Origin: Bactrocera neohumeralis
Lineage: Eukaryota > Arthropoda > Insecta > Diptera > Tephritidae
Reading direction: 5' to 3'
Assembly: GCF_024586455.1 (NCBI RefSeq)
Contig: NC_065923.1
Coordinates: 68,855,076-68,919,075, forward strand
Length of the DNA: 64,000 nucleotides
Shown: positions 11,711 through 22,690 of the stretch, one piece after another
How positions within the stretch are numbered: position 1 is the stretch's first letter
Layout: every line of letters starts with the position of its first letter
Program-made: the position numbers and the translations under genes
Notes under the pieces: generated by a model
What the model saw: only the letters and a program-made list of their open reading frames with translations
Told to the model about the DNA's origin: nothing
The model's database searches: none

Positions 11711-12425
11711 ATGCCCTGAACAACGGGTTGGGTTATATATACGAAGTCCCTGTATGAAAATTTTTTTTGACGAGATATCTTCACGAAATTCGGCTCGCAT
11801 TATTAACCACGACAGCCCTACAATCTACGAATATATTTTTCAGATCAGACCACATTCCCATATAGCTGGCATACAAACTACACAATCAAAATCAAGTCCT
11901 TGTAGGGAAAACGTTTTATTTTACAAGATATCTTCACGAAATTCGACATACTGTATAATCCAAGGCAATTGTATAATCCAAATTGTTAAACAAAGTTGCC
12001 ATACAAACTGACCAATCAAAATTAAGTCCTCGTATGGAAAGCTTTTTTATTTGACGATATATCTTTACGAAATTTGACATACAATATTGCTCAAAGTAAT
12101 GATATAATCCATGAACAAATCGTTCAGATCGGAATACTATAGCATATAGCTGCCATACAAATTGACCGAACAAAATCAATGGCTTATATGAGAAACTATT
12201 TTATTTGACGAGGTATCTTCACGAAATTTGACATACAATGTAGCCCAAGGCAATGCAAAAATGCATGAAGAAATCGTTCAGATCGGATGACAATAGCATA
12301 TATGTAGCTGCCATACAAACTGTCTGTTCCAATAACAGTTTAAATATTTTTTTCAACCTTTTTATGCTATAAGAAGTGCACTCATGCAGGGTATTAGCTT
12401 CGGTGCAACTGAAATTCCCGTTTTT
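11711..12425 (+). mobile_element. DINE-TR1-like element, head-truncated, about four internal units
   Basis: It starts with a degraded terminus ATGCCCTGAACAACGGGTTG, lacks the usual GTCCGTCTG head, and goes directly into tandem units containing ATATCTTCACGAAATTCG, GCCATACAAACTG and AGCATATAGCTG. It ends AGGGTATTAGCTTCGGTGCAA, the tail shared with the copies at 9124-9672 and (reversed) 16711-17598. Units vary from about 110 to 155 bases. The tail can fold as TTCGGTGCAACTGAA, near a perfect stem in the consensus, as expected for a Helitron 3' end. Non-autonomous and decayed. Confidence 0.7.
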
Positions 12426-13404
12426 TCTACTTTATTCCTAAATTTGTTATACCCCCGCGCACTTCTTACACTACACCACTTCACACATGCGCTGCTGCAT
12501 CTACCAGCTCATTATGCAACGCTTAATTCTGCTTAATTCTTTAGCGCAGCTTCGCCACAACTCTTGGTTATCAATAACAAATTTTCTATAGTGGATTATT
12601 ATGCATTATTACTTGATAGAGCGATATCGACAAAGAAATCTTCAATTCATTGCCTGATTGCGAGTGATGTTATGTGACGAATTGTGTGTCAGTATGTAAG
12701 CAAGCGCTAACGGCTCTTAACACTAACACCGTGTACAGTTAGCCGTTTGTTATTCAAACGCCAAAGCGTAGACTTCTTCAACAGCGCCGGCTGGTGGGAT
12801 CATTTTACATTATTTTTTGTTGTATTTTTGGTAGCTTTTGTCTGCTTGGCGCAACATACATATTTCTAAGCGCGTCATAATTAATAGAAGATGCTTGAGT
12901 TGCAGCCAAACAATGTTGCATTTAAAATATTTTACATAAAATAATAACTTTAATTGCTGCATTTATGTTGCTACAGTCGTTACCGAAAGTGTTGTTATGC
13001 TTTAAAGCGGTTGCATTTGCGGCTAATGAGACCTTGGCGATGTGGGAAGTGTGTTGCAAGTACATAAATATTTTGTATGCAATTAAATATTATGTTTAAG
13101 TAAATAAATACAATTTTGGTATTAAAAGCAAGTGGAACACATATTCACTGTTCCCACGATAGTTGAGTGAGGTTTACGTTTTCGGAACGGAATTGAATTT
13201 GTCGGGTCAAAGACTGACAAGTTGGCAGCAATACTAAAATTTGTTTGAAGAATATTTTCGATTACAAAAATAACAAAAAGCATGTATAAAGCAATAAATT
13301 GCAATTAAGTGTGCTGCATTTCAAGGTTTCCTACTTTTTTAAAGAAAAAACAAAAAACTTCAAAATTATCGGAGAATTTTTATTATCATTCGAAAGCACA
13401 TTCA
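12426..13404. other. Unique non-coding stretch
   Basis: A+T-rich DNA with no recognised gene, RNA or repeat. Open frames are short and unlike known proteins. Confidence 0.4.
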
Positions 13405-13775
13405 TGGCTTTTATTTTTTGAAGATTATATCTTTTCAATATTGGCCGCGGTTATGTCTCAGATGGTGCATCTGTTGAGTTCAATTTTCGATGACTCGTTC
13501 GAGCATTTCGACTGGTAACTGGCGAATGACACGCGTACCAAGGTCTGAATCTAAGCGGGATTGTTCGCATATCGTCACAGCAAAAAGTCCAACTATCTTG
13601 GTGACCAATCGACCGACCCAAAACATGAAATCATCTACTTAATGAAGTGTTCTCTCAATAAATCTTTTAATGTATACCATGTGTGGGAAGTGACATCGCC
13701 TTTGTTGAAACCAAATGTCGCCGAGATCACGAGCTTCAATTTCAGGCATCAAATAGTCGGTTATCATTCCGGCAT
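13405..13775 (-). pseudogene. Decayed IS630/Tc1-mariner-type transposase (C-terminal half)
   Basis: On the minus strand the reading begins MITDYLMPEIEARDLGDIWF followed by QQ, which is typical of a common insect DDE transposase family. A frameshift falls where DGATCHT is expected; the next frame gives GDVTSHT, TLKDLLREHF and, after a stop, FGSVDWSPR and LDFLL. A third segment reads VIRQLPVEMLERVIEN and, after a stop, the terminal KDIIFKK. At least two frameshifts and several stops show it is long dead. The N-terminal half is absent, replaced by unrelated repeat from 13787. Family-level identification is strong; the exact lineage is not determined. Confidence 0.85.
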
Positions 13776-13786
13776 AATTTTTGAAG

Positions 13787-13995
13787 AAATATGTTCAGAT
13801 GAGAATATAAGGAGAATATATAAATGATCAGCTTAACGAGCTGAGTCGATTTAGCCATGTCCGTCTATCTGTCTGAACTAGTCCCTCACTTTTTTACTTA
13901 AATCTGTCCTCCATACAGACCATTTCAGTCGGTTTTGTATGGAAAATCTCCGAAAAAATTGTTTAGGTTGGACCACTATACCATCTGTCTGAAAA
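13787..13995 (+). mobile_element. DINE-TR1-like element fragment (head only)
   Basis: The segment carries AATGATCAGCTTAACGAGCT, GTCGATTTAGCCATGTCCGT and CTAGTCCCTCA, matching the head module that is partly preserved at 9240-9340. It then has one degraded internal unit (GGACCACTATACCAT) and loses identity near 13995. It abuts the truncated end of the transposase relic, so it probably landed in or rearranged that element. Confidence 0.6.
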
Positions 13996-14359
13996 TTAGC
14001 TCTTTAGGTATCGGCAAAGTAATCCTCTAATTCGATCAATTTGCCCGTGATGACCCGGTGCAGTATCATGATGGAATTCCGATTTTTTCTTTGCCATTTC
14101 TGTTGAAATTAATTTTCATCAATAATTAGAGGCTCACGACCAATTTTAAACTCTTCGATGTAGATCACATCTCTTTCTTGGCCTTTGATACCAGTACCAA
14201 GTAGGTTCACGTTTCGTGGACAGTCGCTAAGCGGCGCAGAAAGTTCTTAGCGTAAAAAGCCGCTGCGAAGTGGTCTTTCGGTTCCATTTAGTACCCGGAG
14301 TGAGCAAACGCAGCTCTCACCGCGCCGACAGCCTCTTCTCGCCCCATATATCATAAGGC
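13996..14359. other. Unclassified stretch between mobile elements
   Basis: No confident match. The base composition is more balanced than the unique DNA around it, which could mean decayed transposon coding sequence, but I could not read a family motif in any frame. Confidence 0.35.
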
Positions 14360-14372
14360 ATATGATATGCAT
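14360..14372. repeat. Target-site duplication, left copy
   Basis: The 13 bases ATATGATATGCAT here are repeated exactly at 14840-14852, bracketing a 5'-truncated LINE. This is the expected scar of target-primed reverse transcription. Confidence 0.85.
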
Positions 14373-14808
14373 AATTCCCGTCCTGCTATATGGTGCAGAG
14401 GTTTGGGCTTGGGCGATGACAGCAACCGATGAGTCGACGTTACGAGTTACCGAGAGAAAAATTCTGCGAAAGATTTATGGTCCTTTGCGCATTGGCCACG
14501 GCGAATATCGCATCCGATGGAACGATGAGCTGTACGAGATATATGACGACATTGACATAGTTCAGCGAATTAAAAGACAGCGGCTACGCTGGCTAGGTCA
14601 TGTTGTCCGGATGGATGAAAACACTCCAGCTCTGAAAGTATTCGACGTAGTACCCGCCGGGGGAAGCAGAGGAAGAGGAAGACCTCCACTCCGTTGGAAG
14701 GACCAAGTGGAGAAGGACCTGGCTTCGCTTGGAATATCCAATTGGCGCCACGCAGCGAAAAGAAGAAACGACTGGCGCGCTGTTGTTAACTCGGCTATAA
14801 TCGCGTAA
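14373..14808 (+). pseudogene. C-terminal piece of LINE ORF2 (endonuclease-reverse transcriptase)
   Basis: The frame reads VLLYGAEVWAWAM, then ERKILRKIYGPLRIGHGEYR, WNDELYEIYDD, RLRWLGHVVRMDE, RGRGRPPLRWKDQVEKDL and NWRHAAKRRNDWR, then stops at TAA. This is the conserved C-terminal region after the reverse transcriptase domain in a large insect LINE group, in which the LRWLGHVVRM and GRP..RW.DQVE.DL blocks are diagnostic. The ATG at 14362 is not native: its first codons come from the target-site duplication. The clade (RTE/CR1-like) is tentative. No functional product is expected. Confidence 0.88.
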
Positions 14809-14839
14809 GCGGTGTCTACGCCAATTAAGAAAAAAGAAA
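14373..14839 (+). mobile_element. 5'-truncated non-LTR retrotransposon insertion, 467 bp
   Basis: The insertion contains only the last ~145 codons of ORF2, a short 3' UTR (GCGGTGTCTACGCC) and an A-rich tail (AATTAAGAAAAAAGAAAA). It is bounded by perfect 13-bp target-site duplications. The reading frame is intact to its stop, so it is one of the younger events in the window. 5' truncation is normal for LINEs. Sequence to the right of the insertion is an older RNase H-bearing LINE. Confidence 0.88.
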
Positions 14840-14852
14840 ATATGATATGCAT
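14840..14852. repeat. Target-site duplication, right copy
   Basis: An exact second copy of ATATGATATGCAT directly after the A-rich tail of the LINE insertion. Confidence 0.85.
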
Positions 14853-14902
14853 GGTCTCAGCAATCTCACTGAACTTTTTGCATGGTCTGTCGAGCGGAAT
14901 TA

Positions 14903-15757
14903 TACGATTTCTGTCCCAAAATAGAGAACGAAGTTGGTGTGGGGATATACTGTCAAGAATTAGGAATAATGCAGCCTTTTAAATGCTAGACCACGGTGGT
15001 ATATTTCAAGCAAATATCTTTGCTATTGGTAAAGCCGCGGAGTTAGCCTCTAATGCATCAGCAGACAACTCCAGAGTCAACATTGGACAGCCAAGCAGCA
15101 ATCAACGCTTTAACCTCGTTTCGCATATCGGCCACAGGTGTCTAGGAAATCGGAGCAGGGCAGCAGTGGTGAATGTCGGCAAAAGCAAGCGACTACACTT
15201 CCACTGGGTGCCACGTCTCCAAGGCATCAAGAGCAATGAGATAGTGGACGAGATGACCAAGAGTGGTGTGCGACTGTCAGCCAAAAACGTGATCAACATC
15301 GAAAAGCCCATGCATTGTCTCTACGAAGATCTGGACAGAAGCATGGTAATTTATATCAACATGGAATGATCTACCTGTGTGGAACACAATCGAAGCTCCT
15401 GTGGGAATATTATTGGAATACGCACTGGTCACAGCGTCATAGCAGCACGCGCCTGCAGAATGGCACTAACAGCTTGGGAATACTGCAGGATATATCAATA
15501 GCACGGAACCCGGTAAACAATGGAACATCTAACGTGCACTTGGCCCTCATTAGCAAGGAAACGCGTTAATCATTTGCGGGCCCACCGTACGGGACATTGT
15601 AGGAGCTGTCCTTAGTGAGTTCATAGAGTCTGTTGAAACTTGCTACAAGCGAAGAATGACTACTCCTCATGGATTTCGTCACGGAACTCCATCTGTTATC
15701 GCAAAGGACAAAAACTGAGCTATGCGTGGCTCCTTAGCCTGCCCGACTAACCTAATT
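14903..15757 (+). pseudogene. RNase H-bearing LINE remnant (3' half of ORF2)
   Basis: Starting near 14903 the frame reads KIENEVGVGIYCQELG, the first strand of an RNase H fold, then shifts frame to DHGGIFQANIFAIGKAAELA. It goes on to FHWVPRLQGIKSNEIVDEM, matching the W.PGHSGI.GNE.AD motif of RNase H, with the histidine position altered. Further on come GHSVIAARACRMALTAWEYC and EHLTCTWPSLARKR, relics of the C-terminal cysteine motif, and a CCCGACTAACCTAA-type 3' end near 15750. Frameshifts and stops make it a fossil. I/LOA/R1-like is the most I can say. The younger LINE at 14373 lies just upstream. Confidence 0.8.
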
Positions 15758-16710
15758 TCAGTTTTAAGTTGCCTAAATCCGACTTAGGCGGCATATTTTA
15801 AGACAAGGAAGTTAATAACTTGTGGGAAAAGTTGCTGATTTTTAATTAAATTGACAGAATTCCGAAAAAACTGTTACTAAAATTTCATGTATGTACAAGC
15901 AATTTTTGGAAAAATGAAAGCAAATCGCAGCTAACGGCCAAATTACACAACTCGCAACCGCACCTAAATGCTTAAGTCCAAAGACTTCCTAATAAAATCA
16001 AATGCAAATTCAGTCAAATTTTTGCTACGGTTATCACAAAGCCATAGTTATGCCCATCAAAATCGCTGGCTGTGCAAATTCATTGAAAATTACACACATA
16101 ACGGCACTATATGAATACATATGTACGTGTACATATGAATGTGTCTTTGCAAAGTGCAAACGGCAGCAATTATTGCAAGTGAAGCGCAACCAAGTCGAAG
16201 GAAATATGACAAAAACAAAACACCATACTCCCTTCGCCGGCGAGTGTGTCAAGTAGGGAAAGGCGTAACGAAGTTGCCACCATTCCCATTAGTTGCACTC
16301 ACCCACAGCAAGCGCTGAGTTTGGCGACAAGCAGCAGCGCGCTTAGTTACTTGCAGTTGAACGCTTTTCGATTGCACTAATTGTTGTTGCATGCACTTGT
16401 TGTTGGACCAGCAGCAAGTGTTGGGGCGCTTGCCACATATGTATACTTGTACGACGAGTACAACACACAGCCACTTGCGGCAGCACATTCATTTGCATGG
16501 CACTCAGCCATTAACCTCCGTTGATGTCAGATTTGACATGGCCAAACGCCGCGACGACACAAGGCAACAGCAAAAACAACAATGCTGCTTGCCACATGCA
16601 TTTATGTGAACAATGACAACTATTGTGTGGCACAAAGACGCGAAATATGTGAATGTGCAACAAGCGCAGCGCACAATAAGCATTTCCTAAAGTAAAACAC
16701 ACAGACATAA
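15758..16710. other. Unique non-coding stretch
   Basis: No recognisable gene or repeat. The 16280-16700 part is less A+T-rich and CA/GCA-rich, giving overlapping open frames on both strands, none with a recognisable domain. Confidence 0.4.
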
Positions 16711-17598
16711 GTTAACTTCGGTTGCAACGTAGCTATTATACCCTACACAAAGATAAAAGTTTTCATGCATAATTGTACAGTTTGTATGGCAGCTATATGT
16801 TATAGTGATCCGATCTGAACAATTTCTTCGGAGATTATATAGTTGCGTTTGAAAATAATCTATACTAAATTTCGTGAAGATACCACGTCAAATGCAAAAG
16901 TTTTCCATACCCGCACTAGAGTCCGATCGTTCAGTTTGTATGGCAGCTATATGCTATAGTGCTTGTATCTGAACAATTTCTTCGTAGATTGTGGCAATGC
17001 TTGAGAAAGTAAGCTGTCCCATATTTCATAAAAATGTCTTGCCAAATAAAAAAATTTTCCATACAAGGACTTGATTTTGATCGATCAGTTTGTATGGCAG
17101 CTATATGCTATAGTGCTCCGATTTGAACGATTTGTTCACCAATTATATCATTGCTTTGGATAATATTGTATGTTCAATTTCGTGAAGATATCTTGTCAAA
17201 TAAAAAAGTTTTCCATACAAGCACTTGATTTTAATCCAACAGTTTGTAGGGCAGCTGTATGCTATAGTGGCCGGATCTGAACAATATCTTCGTAAATTAT
17301 AGCAATGCCTGAGATAATAATCTGTGAAATGTTTCGTAAAAAAATCTATGCAAATCAAAAAGTTTTCCATATAAGGACTTGATTTTGATCGGCGGTTCCA
17401 ACAAATGAGCAACTTCTTGGAGTGAAAAGGCTCCCGAAAAATTTCAGATCGATATCTCGAAAACTAAGTGATTAGTATGAGTATAGACAAACATATGTAT
17501 ATCATATATAAAAATATATATCACGCTAATATACTTTATAGGGTCTTCGAAGTTTCTTTCCGAATATTACAAACTTAATGACAAACTTTATGGGTATA
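16711..17598 (-). mobile_element. DINE-TR1-like element, most complete copy, reversed
   Basis: Read on the minus strand, this begins TATACCCATAAAGTTTG, passes a head with CTTCGAAGACCCTATAAAGT, then several tandem units each carrying CTATAGCATATAGCTG, GCCATACAAACTG and ATCTTCACGAAAT variants, and ends GGGTATAATAGCTACGTTGC followed by AACCGAAGTTAAC. Both ends are present, so this copy best defines the element. Unit cores lie near 16795, 16950, 17105 and 17265. No transposase or Rep/helicase frame is present, so it is non-autonomous. Confidence 0.75.
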
Positions 17599-18604
17599 TG
17601 TTTTTTGTATATAGTGTCAATGGGGTGTTGCAAAACTAATAGCGATGCATAAGTTGCAAACTGTAATGAGCACACACACACACATACATTTAATGCTGGC
17701 AAATTATTGCAGTTGCTGCGCACTTTTGTAGCAAGCAAGTGTTTGTCTTTATGCTGCTGTTTACAGTCGCATTTATTTATGTCTGACAGTTGACATGTGA
17801 CGGTTAAAGGTCGAGGCAAACGCTTAGAAACGAGAATGTGGAAATAAGTTGCTGCTAAAGGAAATTGGATTATAAAAATGCATTTGTGACTCAGAATTAT
17901 TCACACATGCCAATGCAAGCGTTGTATTGAAGAGGGGAACATAAACAGCAAACTTGCAACATGAGGTGGCAAATATAAGAATATGCAGAAAACTCTGTGG
18001 CAAGTAATAATTGCAATTTTACTATTACAAGTGGCTTTAAGGAACGTAGACAATGACAAAACTGGCATCAATTTGTTGCATGGAGTATAAAGTGGGAAAA
18101 TTGATACGGGTCCAAAAAACTTTTACTGGATTTATTGTGATAATTTAGAGAAGATTGTTGAAAATTATAAGAAAGCCCTCATTAAGAAAAAAATTTGAAA
18201 AGTTTTAAATTTTAGTGTTTTCAGGGTTTCGTATGTGAAGAGAAAATACGCTTTTTGTTTGAAAAAAAAAAACAAAACATAAAGAGAAGCACTGCACTCT
18301 AACCGGGAGTTTACGAAGAGTACAATTACTTGAGCCATAATCTTTTAATCTTGAACTGCCATTTATCGCCTCAATATATTCTTAAGATGCTAGGAGTAGA
18401 GCTAATCCTTCGTTAACACTTTTTTGGCCCAAGTCTGTTCTTCATACTTCAAATTATTCCATCAACCTTTTAACGAAAATATCCCACTGATAACCATATT
18501 TTCGTCTCAGTTTGACCATCACAAAATAAATAGGTATCTGAGAGTTAGATATGTATTTCATAATTTCACATTCTTCGAAATGGTGACAGAAGTCGTTCGA
18601 GTTA
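17599..18604. other. Unique non-coding stretch
   Basis: Includes a short CA run at about 17671-17686. No gene recognised. Confidence 0.4.
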
Positions 18605-18810
18605 TCTCAAACCTTTTAAATTCAAATACCAACTTAGTATCGATCATATCTATTGACAGTTCCAAACATGAAATATACCTACTTCAGTGAGTATAGTAGA
18701 AAGAGTGAGGTATATATGGGAAGAAAGCGATTGATATAAACAAAGAGACCTCTTAAATTCCATCTCCAACTTTTGCTATCAATCATATCTATTGACAGTT
18801 CCCAACGTAT
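18605..18810. repeat. Diverged direct duplication
   Basis: A segment ending in ATCTATTGACAGTTCC occurs near 18612-18670 and again near 18744-18804, a spacing of about 135 bases, with many differences. The open frame over the first copy has no recognisable domain. Confidence 0.55.
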
Positions 18811-18837
18811 AAGAATGCTTCTATTTTAATAGGTGGC

Positions 18838-18985
18838 ATGGAGGGAGACAGGTAAATCTGGGAAAAAAGAGATGCAGATAGAGAAAGGGAAAGAACGAGA
18901 TAGATAAAAGGATAGGAGGAACAGAGAAGGAGAAAAGCTGAGAAATAGAGAGAGAGAGAGAGTGAAATATGGAAGTAGGTATAAT
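18838..18985. repeat. Polypurine tract with GA microsatellite
   Basis: The plus strand is almost all A and G for about 140 bases, including a GA run near 18946-18962. Such tracts can adopt triplex structure. The minus-strand open frame through it is an artefact of the composition. Confidence 0.7.
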
Positions 18986-19288
18986 AACGAAAAGAGTTGA
19001 TATAATGAGTACTCGCGTATTTTTTTCCAAATTGACCATACTGATGAATTATAGCAATATCTAGGCTTCTGAACTAACTAAACATAAGAATCTTCAAGAG
19101 AGAACCCAACTGTCCATTGCAGCAATGTAACTGTTCAAAAATTGTGTATATAAGAGATTCATCCAAGACCTACCTACCCACATTTTCAATTATTAAAATA
19201 TTTTTCTAAATTCCTCGAATTGAAAAATACATTCAAACTGAACTGGAGAATAGATTATTCAACTAAATATACGCCTGGATGGTGCTTA
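18986..19288. other. Unique non-coding stretch
   Basis: Nothing recognised. Confidence 0.35.
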
Positions 19289-19356
19289 TAACGGGTGATC
19301 CAAGTAGAGGCACTTTTTTCAAAAGCCTTTTTTTGACAGATCATTCTAACAGATGT
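19289..19356. mobile_element. Probable terminal inverted repeat of an IS630/Tc1-mariner-type transposon
   Basis: The segment ACGGGTGATCCAAGTAGAGG followed by CACTTTTTTCAAAAG and TTTTTTTGACAGATCATTC resembles the ends of a common insect DDE transposon family, from memory of that family. Only one end is present and identity fades near 19356, so this would be a solo end. It may belong to the same family as the transposase relic near 13.4-13.8 kb, but that link is inference. Confidence 0.5.
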
Positions 19357-19559
19357 CTTAAGTTTAAGTTTATCAAGAGATTTTCAAAATATTCAAGTAC
19401 TTATCACTACAAATTCACAGTTTAAAGATTTCTCTAGCCATTCTTCAGTTTCATAAGTTCTAGTAGACATGAATACATACTCGTACCTGAAAAGAGAAGA
19501 AAGAGAAAATTAAAAATTAGTATAAAAATATAAACTAAATGACTCTAAACTAAAATTGT
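19357..19559. other. Unique non-coding stretch
   Basis: Nothing recognised between the transposon end and the array that follows. Confidence 0.3.
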
Positions 19560-21310
19560 ACAAACACCTAGAACTAATATCATGCCGAAATTTGGGTATT
19601 CATAAATTTAGAAGCCATAATAATACCATATACATAATTGTAATTAGAAATACTTAAAGATTGCCAGCTTGTCGCGAAAGTTTAAATGAGCTCAATTTAA
19701 AAGATTAGTACGAATATGCCAAATTTAAGAACTAAAACTTCAGACTCTCCCCAGTAAGAAATAGAAATTGGTGATGCCAGATTTGAAAAAATAATAATTA
19801 AAAAAAAATTTTATAAAATGCATGGTGTTACTTATGTACTCAAACAGCAGAATCGGGATTAATTGAATAATGGTGTTGCCATATTTTCGAAAAAATATTT
19901 ATAAAATGTTTGTTTAAAATAATACGAATTATGATAAATTTTATTTTGGGACTATGTTAATTAAAACTGCCAGCTTGCAAAAAAGTTAGTTTCTTTTAAT
20001 ATTTATTTGTTGACTTAAAATATATTTCTGGTGATGCCATATTTAAACAAATATATATTTTTAGAAAAAGTTTATAAAATGCATGAAGTAATTAATGAAC
20101 CTCAACATCAGAAATGGGGGCGATTGTATAATGGTGTTGCCAGATTTTCGAAAAATTATTTATTATTATTTATAAAATACTACGAATTATGATATATTTT
20201 AAATTTTGAACTATGTGCATAATAGTTTAATTAATTCAGTTTTTAATGTTTCTAACACCATTTTGATAAAAAGTTATACATTTTTTTTAATATTTATTTG
20301 TAGAGATAAAATATATTTCTGGTAAGGCGTTTTGGAAGACATTTTAAACAGAACAATTTTTTGATGATGAAATTGAGTCTCCAATAAAAGTAGATAGGGT
20401 TATTGCACACTAGTGTTGCCAGATTTATGAAAAATAAAATACTTTAAAAAAGATTGAGGTAATGCATTTTAAACAAACTTTTTAATACAAAAAAAATATC
20501 GCATAATGAAATTTAAATTTTAGCAAAGGGAGTTATTAAATAATAGTGTTGCCAGATTTGCGAAAAATAAAATAATTTTAAACAAAATTTAGGTAATGAA
20601 TTTTAGTAAATATTTTAATGTTTCTAACAGGCTAGTTAAAAATACTAAAACTTATTTGAAGTTTAAATTTCTGAACAACAATATAGTTGCCAGCTAAACA
20701 AAAAGTTATAAAGGTCTAATAATTTTTTTCTATTTATCTGTGTACATTAAAAATATATATGGTAATGTAAATGAAATTTAAGAACCCCAATATCACAAAC
20801 TGGGAAAATTTAATAATGGTGTTGCCAGATTTTCGAATAATAAAATATGTTCAGAAAAATGTTTATCAATTGTTTTTTTAATATACTACAATTTAAATTA
20901 AATTTAAATTTTTAAACTAAAATAGGGTTGCCACATTGAGAATAAATATGTGATTTTTAATATGCAATTTTAGCCATAATATATCTATGGCAATGCGTCT
21001 AATCTCATATTTTAAAAGAAAAAAAAAATTCGCATGTTGTTGCCATATTTCTAGAAATTAATTTTATTAATATTAAATTAATTAAACCGATGCTAGTTTT
21101 AATAAAAAATAATTTGTTTGTGAAAATCATAATTTATAAACCATGATATTAATTTTATCTCATGAATTTAAATAAAATGGCTACTGAAATAAAAAACAAA
21201 AATTTTTGAGAAATTGTTTCTAGAGCAAAATTCACTTTTATACCCGTTTTTTGACACAAATTACATAATATGGTTGCAATATCGACAATATTTGTTGCCA
21301 TACTCCTGTC
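19560..21310. repeat. ~270-300 bp tandem array with repeated GTTGCCA modules
   Basis: Three sub-modules recur in the same order: TGCCAGCTTG..AAAAGTTA (near 19661, 19969, 20274, 20694, 20931), ATTTCTGGTGATGCCATATTT (near 19771, 20031, 20310, 20750, 20985) and AATGGTGTTGCCAGATTTTC (near 19873, 20134, 20413 plus an extra at 20546, 20819, 21036). Spacings are mostly 235-310 bases, giving about five higher-order units. Between modules the DNA is A+T-rich and poorly conserved, while the GTTGCCA core stays recognisable. No coding content. Confidence 0.75.
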
Positions 21311-22690
21311 AATAAAACACACCTATTTTTCAACATTTTGTCTTGTCCAAATTGTTGTACATGCTGCTTGCCACACTGCGTTGCTTACGTCAAATAATAT
21401 TAGCCGCAAAGTCTCATGCGAACAGATTTGACAAGCAAAATTGTGACACTTCATTGGGCAGTTATGCCAAATTCGGAAAAAATTCCGTCAAATGCAGCCA
21501 AAAAATTACAAGCAATTAGTGCAAGTGAAAAGGATTGTGGCGAAAAATCAATTAGCCATAAGAAACGCGACTCGCTGTCAACTAATGAATGGGGCACAGT
21601 GGCACTAAATGCTAAAAAATTGCATACTAAGTTGACAGCAAACATTGACAGCGACAAGGAAGCCATATTTAGAGAGGCAAACTATGCATGTGTGTGTGTG
21701 TGTGTAATATATATGGGCTGTCACATTAAATGATAATTTATATTATGAGCAAACGCGCATGCGCATTCGAGCAATTAGCGTACAGCGTGTGCAACATATT
21801 TATTGCTTGCCGGCAGTAGTTGTACAACAACACATACCACAAATGAAATATGACGACGACGACAAGTAACAAAGTTATTGCTGCACCGGCGAGCTGGTTC
21901 GAGCAATCGGCCAATTTCGGCTCTATAACTTGCGATTAGCCTCGCCATTGAGGTGTGAACTGTCAAAATCAGCTGTTTAATGCAATTATAAGCGGTTGAG
22001 CAGGTTTGTGTGCGTGTGTGTGACACGCATGCGTCGCCACAAACGACTGCCACGCAGACACACTAAACAAATTACGGTAAAATGATGTACAGTCTAGTTA
22101 ACCAACTACTTGCTTGTTGTTGCTTAAAATGCCAAACCGCTTTTAAAAACGAGTTGCCGAGTTGCCACACGGCGTAAATTTATGATGTCACACACAAATA
22201 CACAGTTAAATGTCAATGTGACAGCGCGCGTCTGCGCCAAAGCCAGTGTCATCGAAAATGTGCTAAACAACTGCAACAAAAAATTCAAATTATTTTGCGA
22301 AAAATGTTGCACGTTCAACGCCGCAACACAGACGCCCATGTGTGCGACAAACTTGTGTTTGTTGTAGTTGCTGCCAATACGGTATTAGTTGTTGGGCGCG
22401 TGTTGGCCAAATGTGTCATGCTGATTGCCCGTTTAGTGTGCGCCCCTCCTTCTCCCTCGCCGCTGTGCAGCCAGCTTGCTTGACGACTTGTCTATGCTTG
22501 CAAGCTAACGGTTTTTCTGTGCAGGCGCAGGCAAACCAGAATATTGGGTGGTAAAAATAAACTGCAGCAAATCCGTGAAATAAATTTCAAATCAGTTGGC
22601 AATTGCTGTGCGTATAGCAGAGGAATATAACCAGTAATACACTGCGCGAAAAGTTTGACTAAAAGTCAAAATGTCTTCTAAAAAACGAAA
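21311..22690. other. Unique stretch, less A+T-rich, with GT microsatellite
   Basis: Contains a GT run at about 21688-21706. Many short open frames overlap on both strands and none shows a domain. It could hold regulatory DNA, but I see nothing specific. Confidence 0.4.

Noticed and set aside
14362..14372. ATG at 14362 as the start of a complete small gene
   Set aside because: These codons lie in the target-site duplication; the native LINE frame is truncated at its 5' end.
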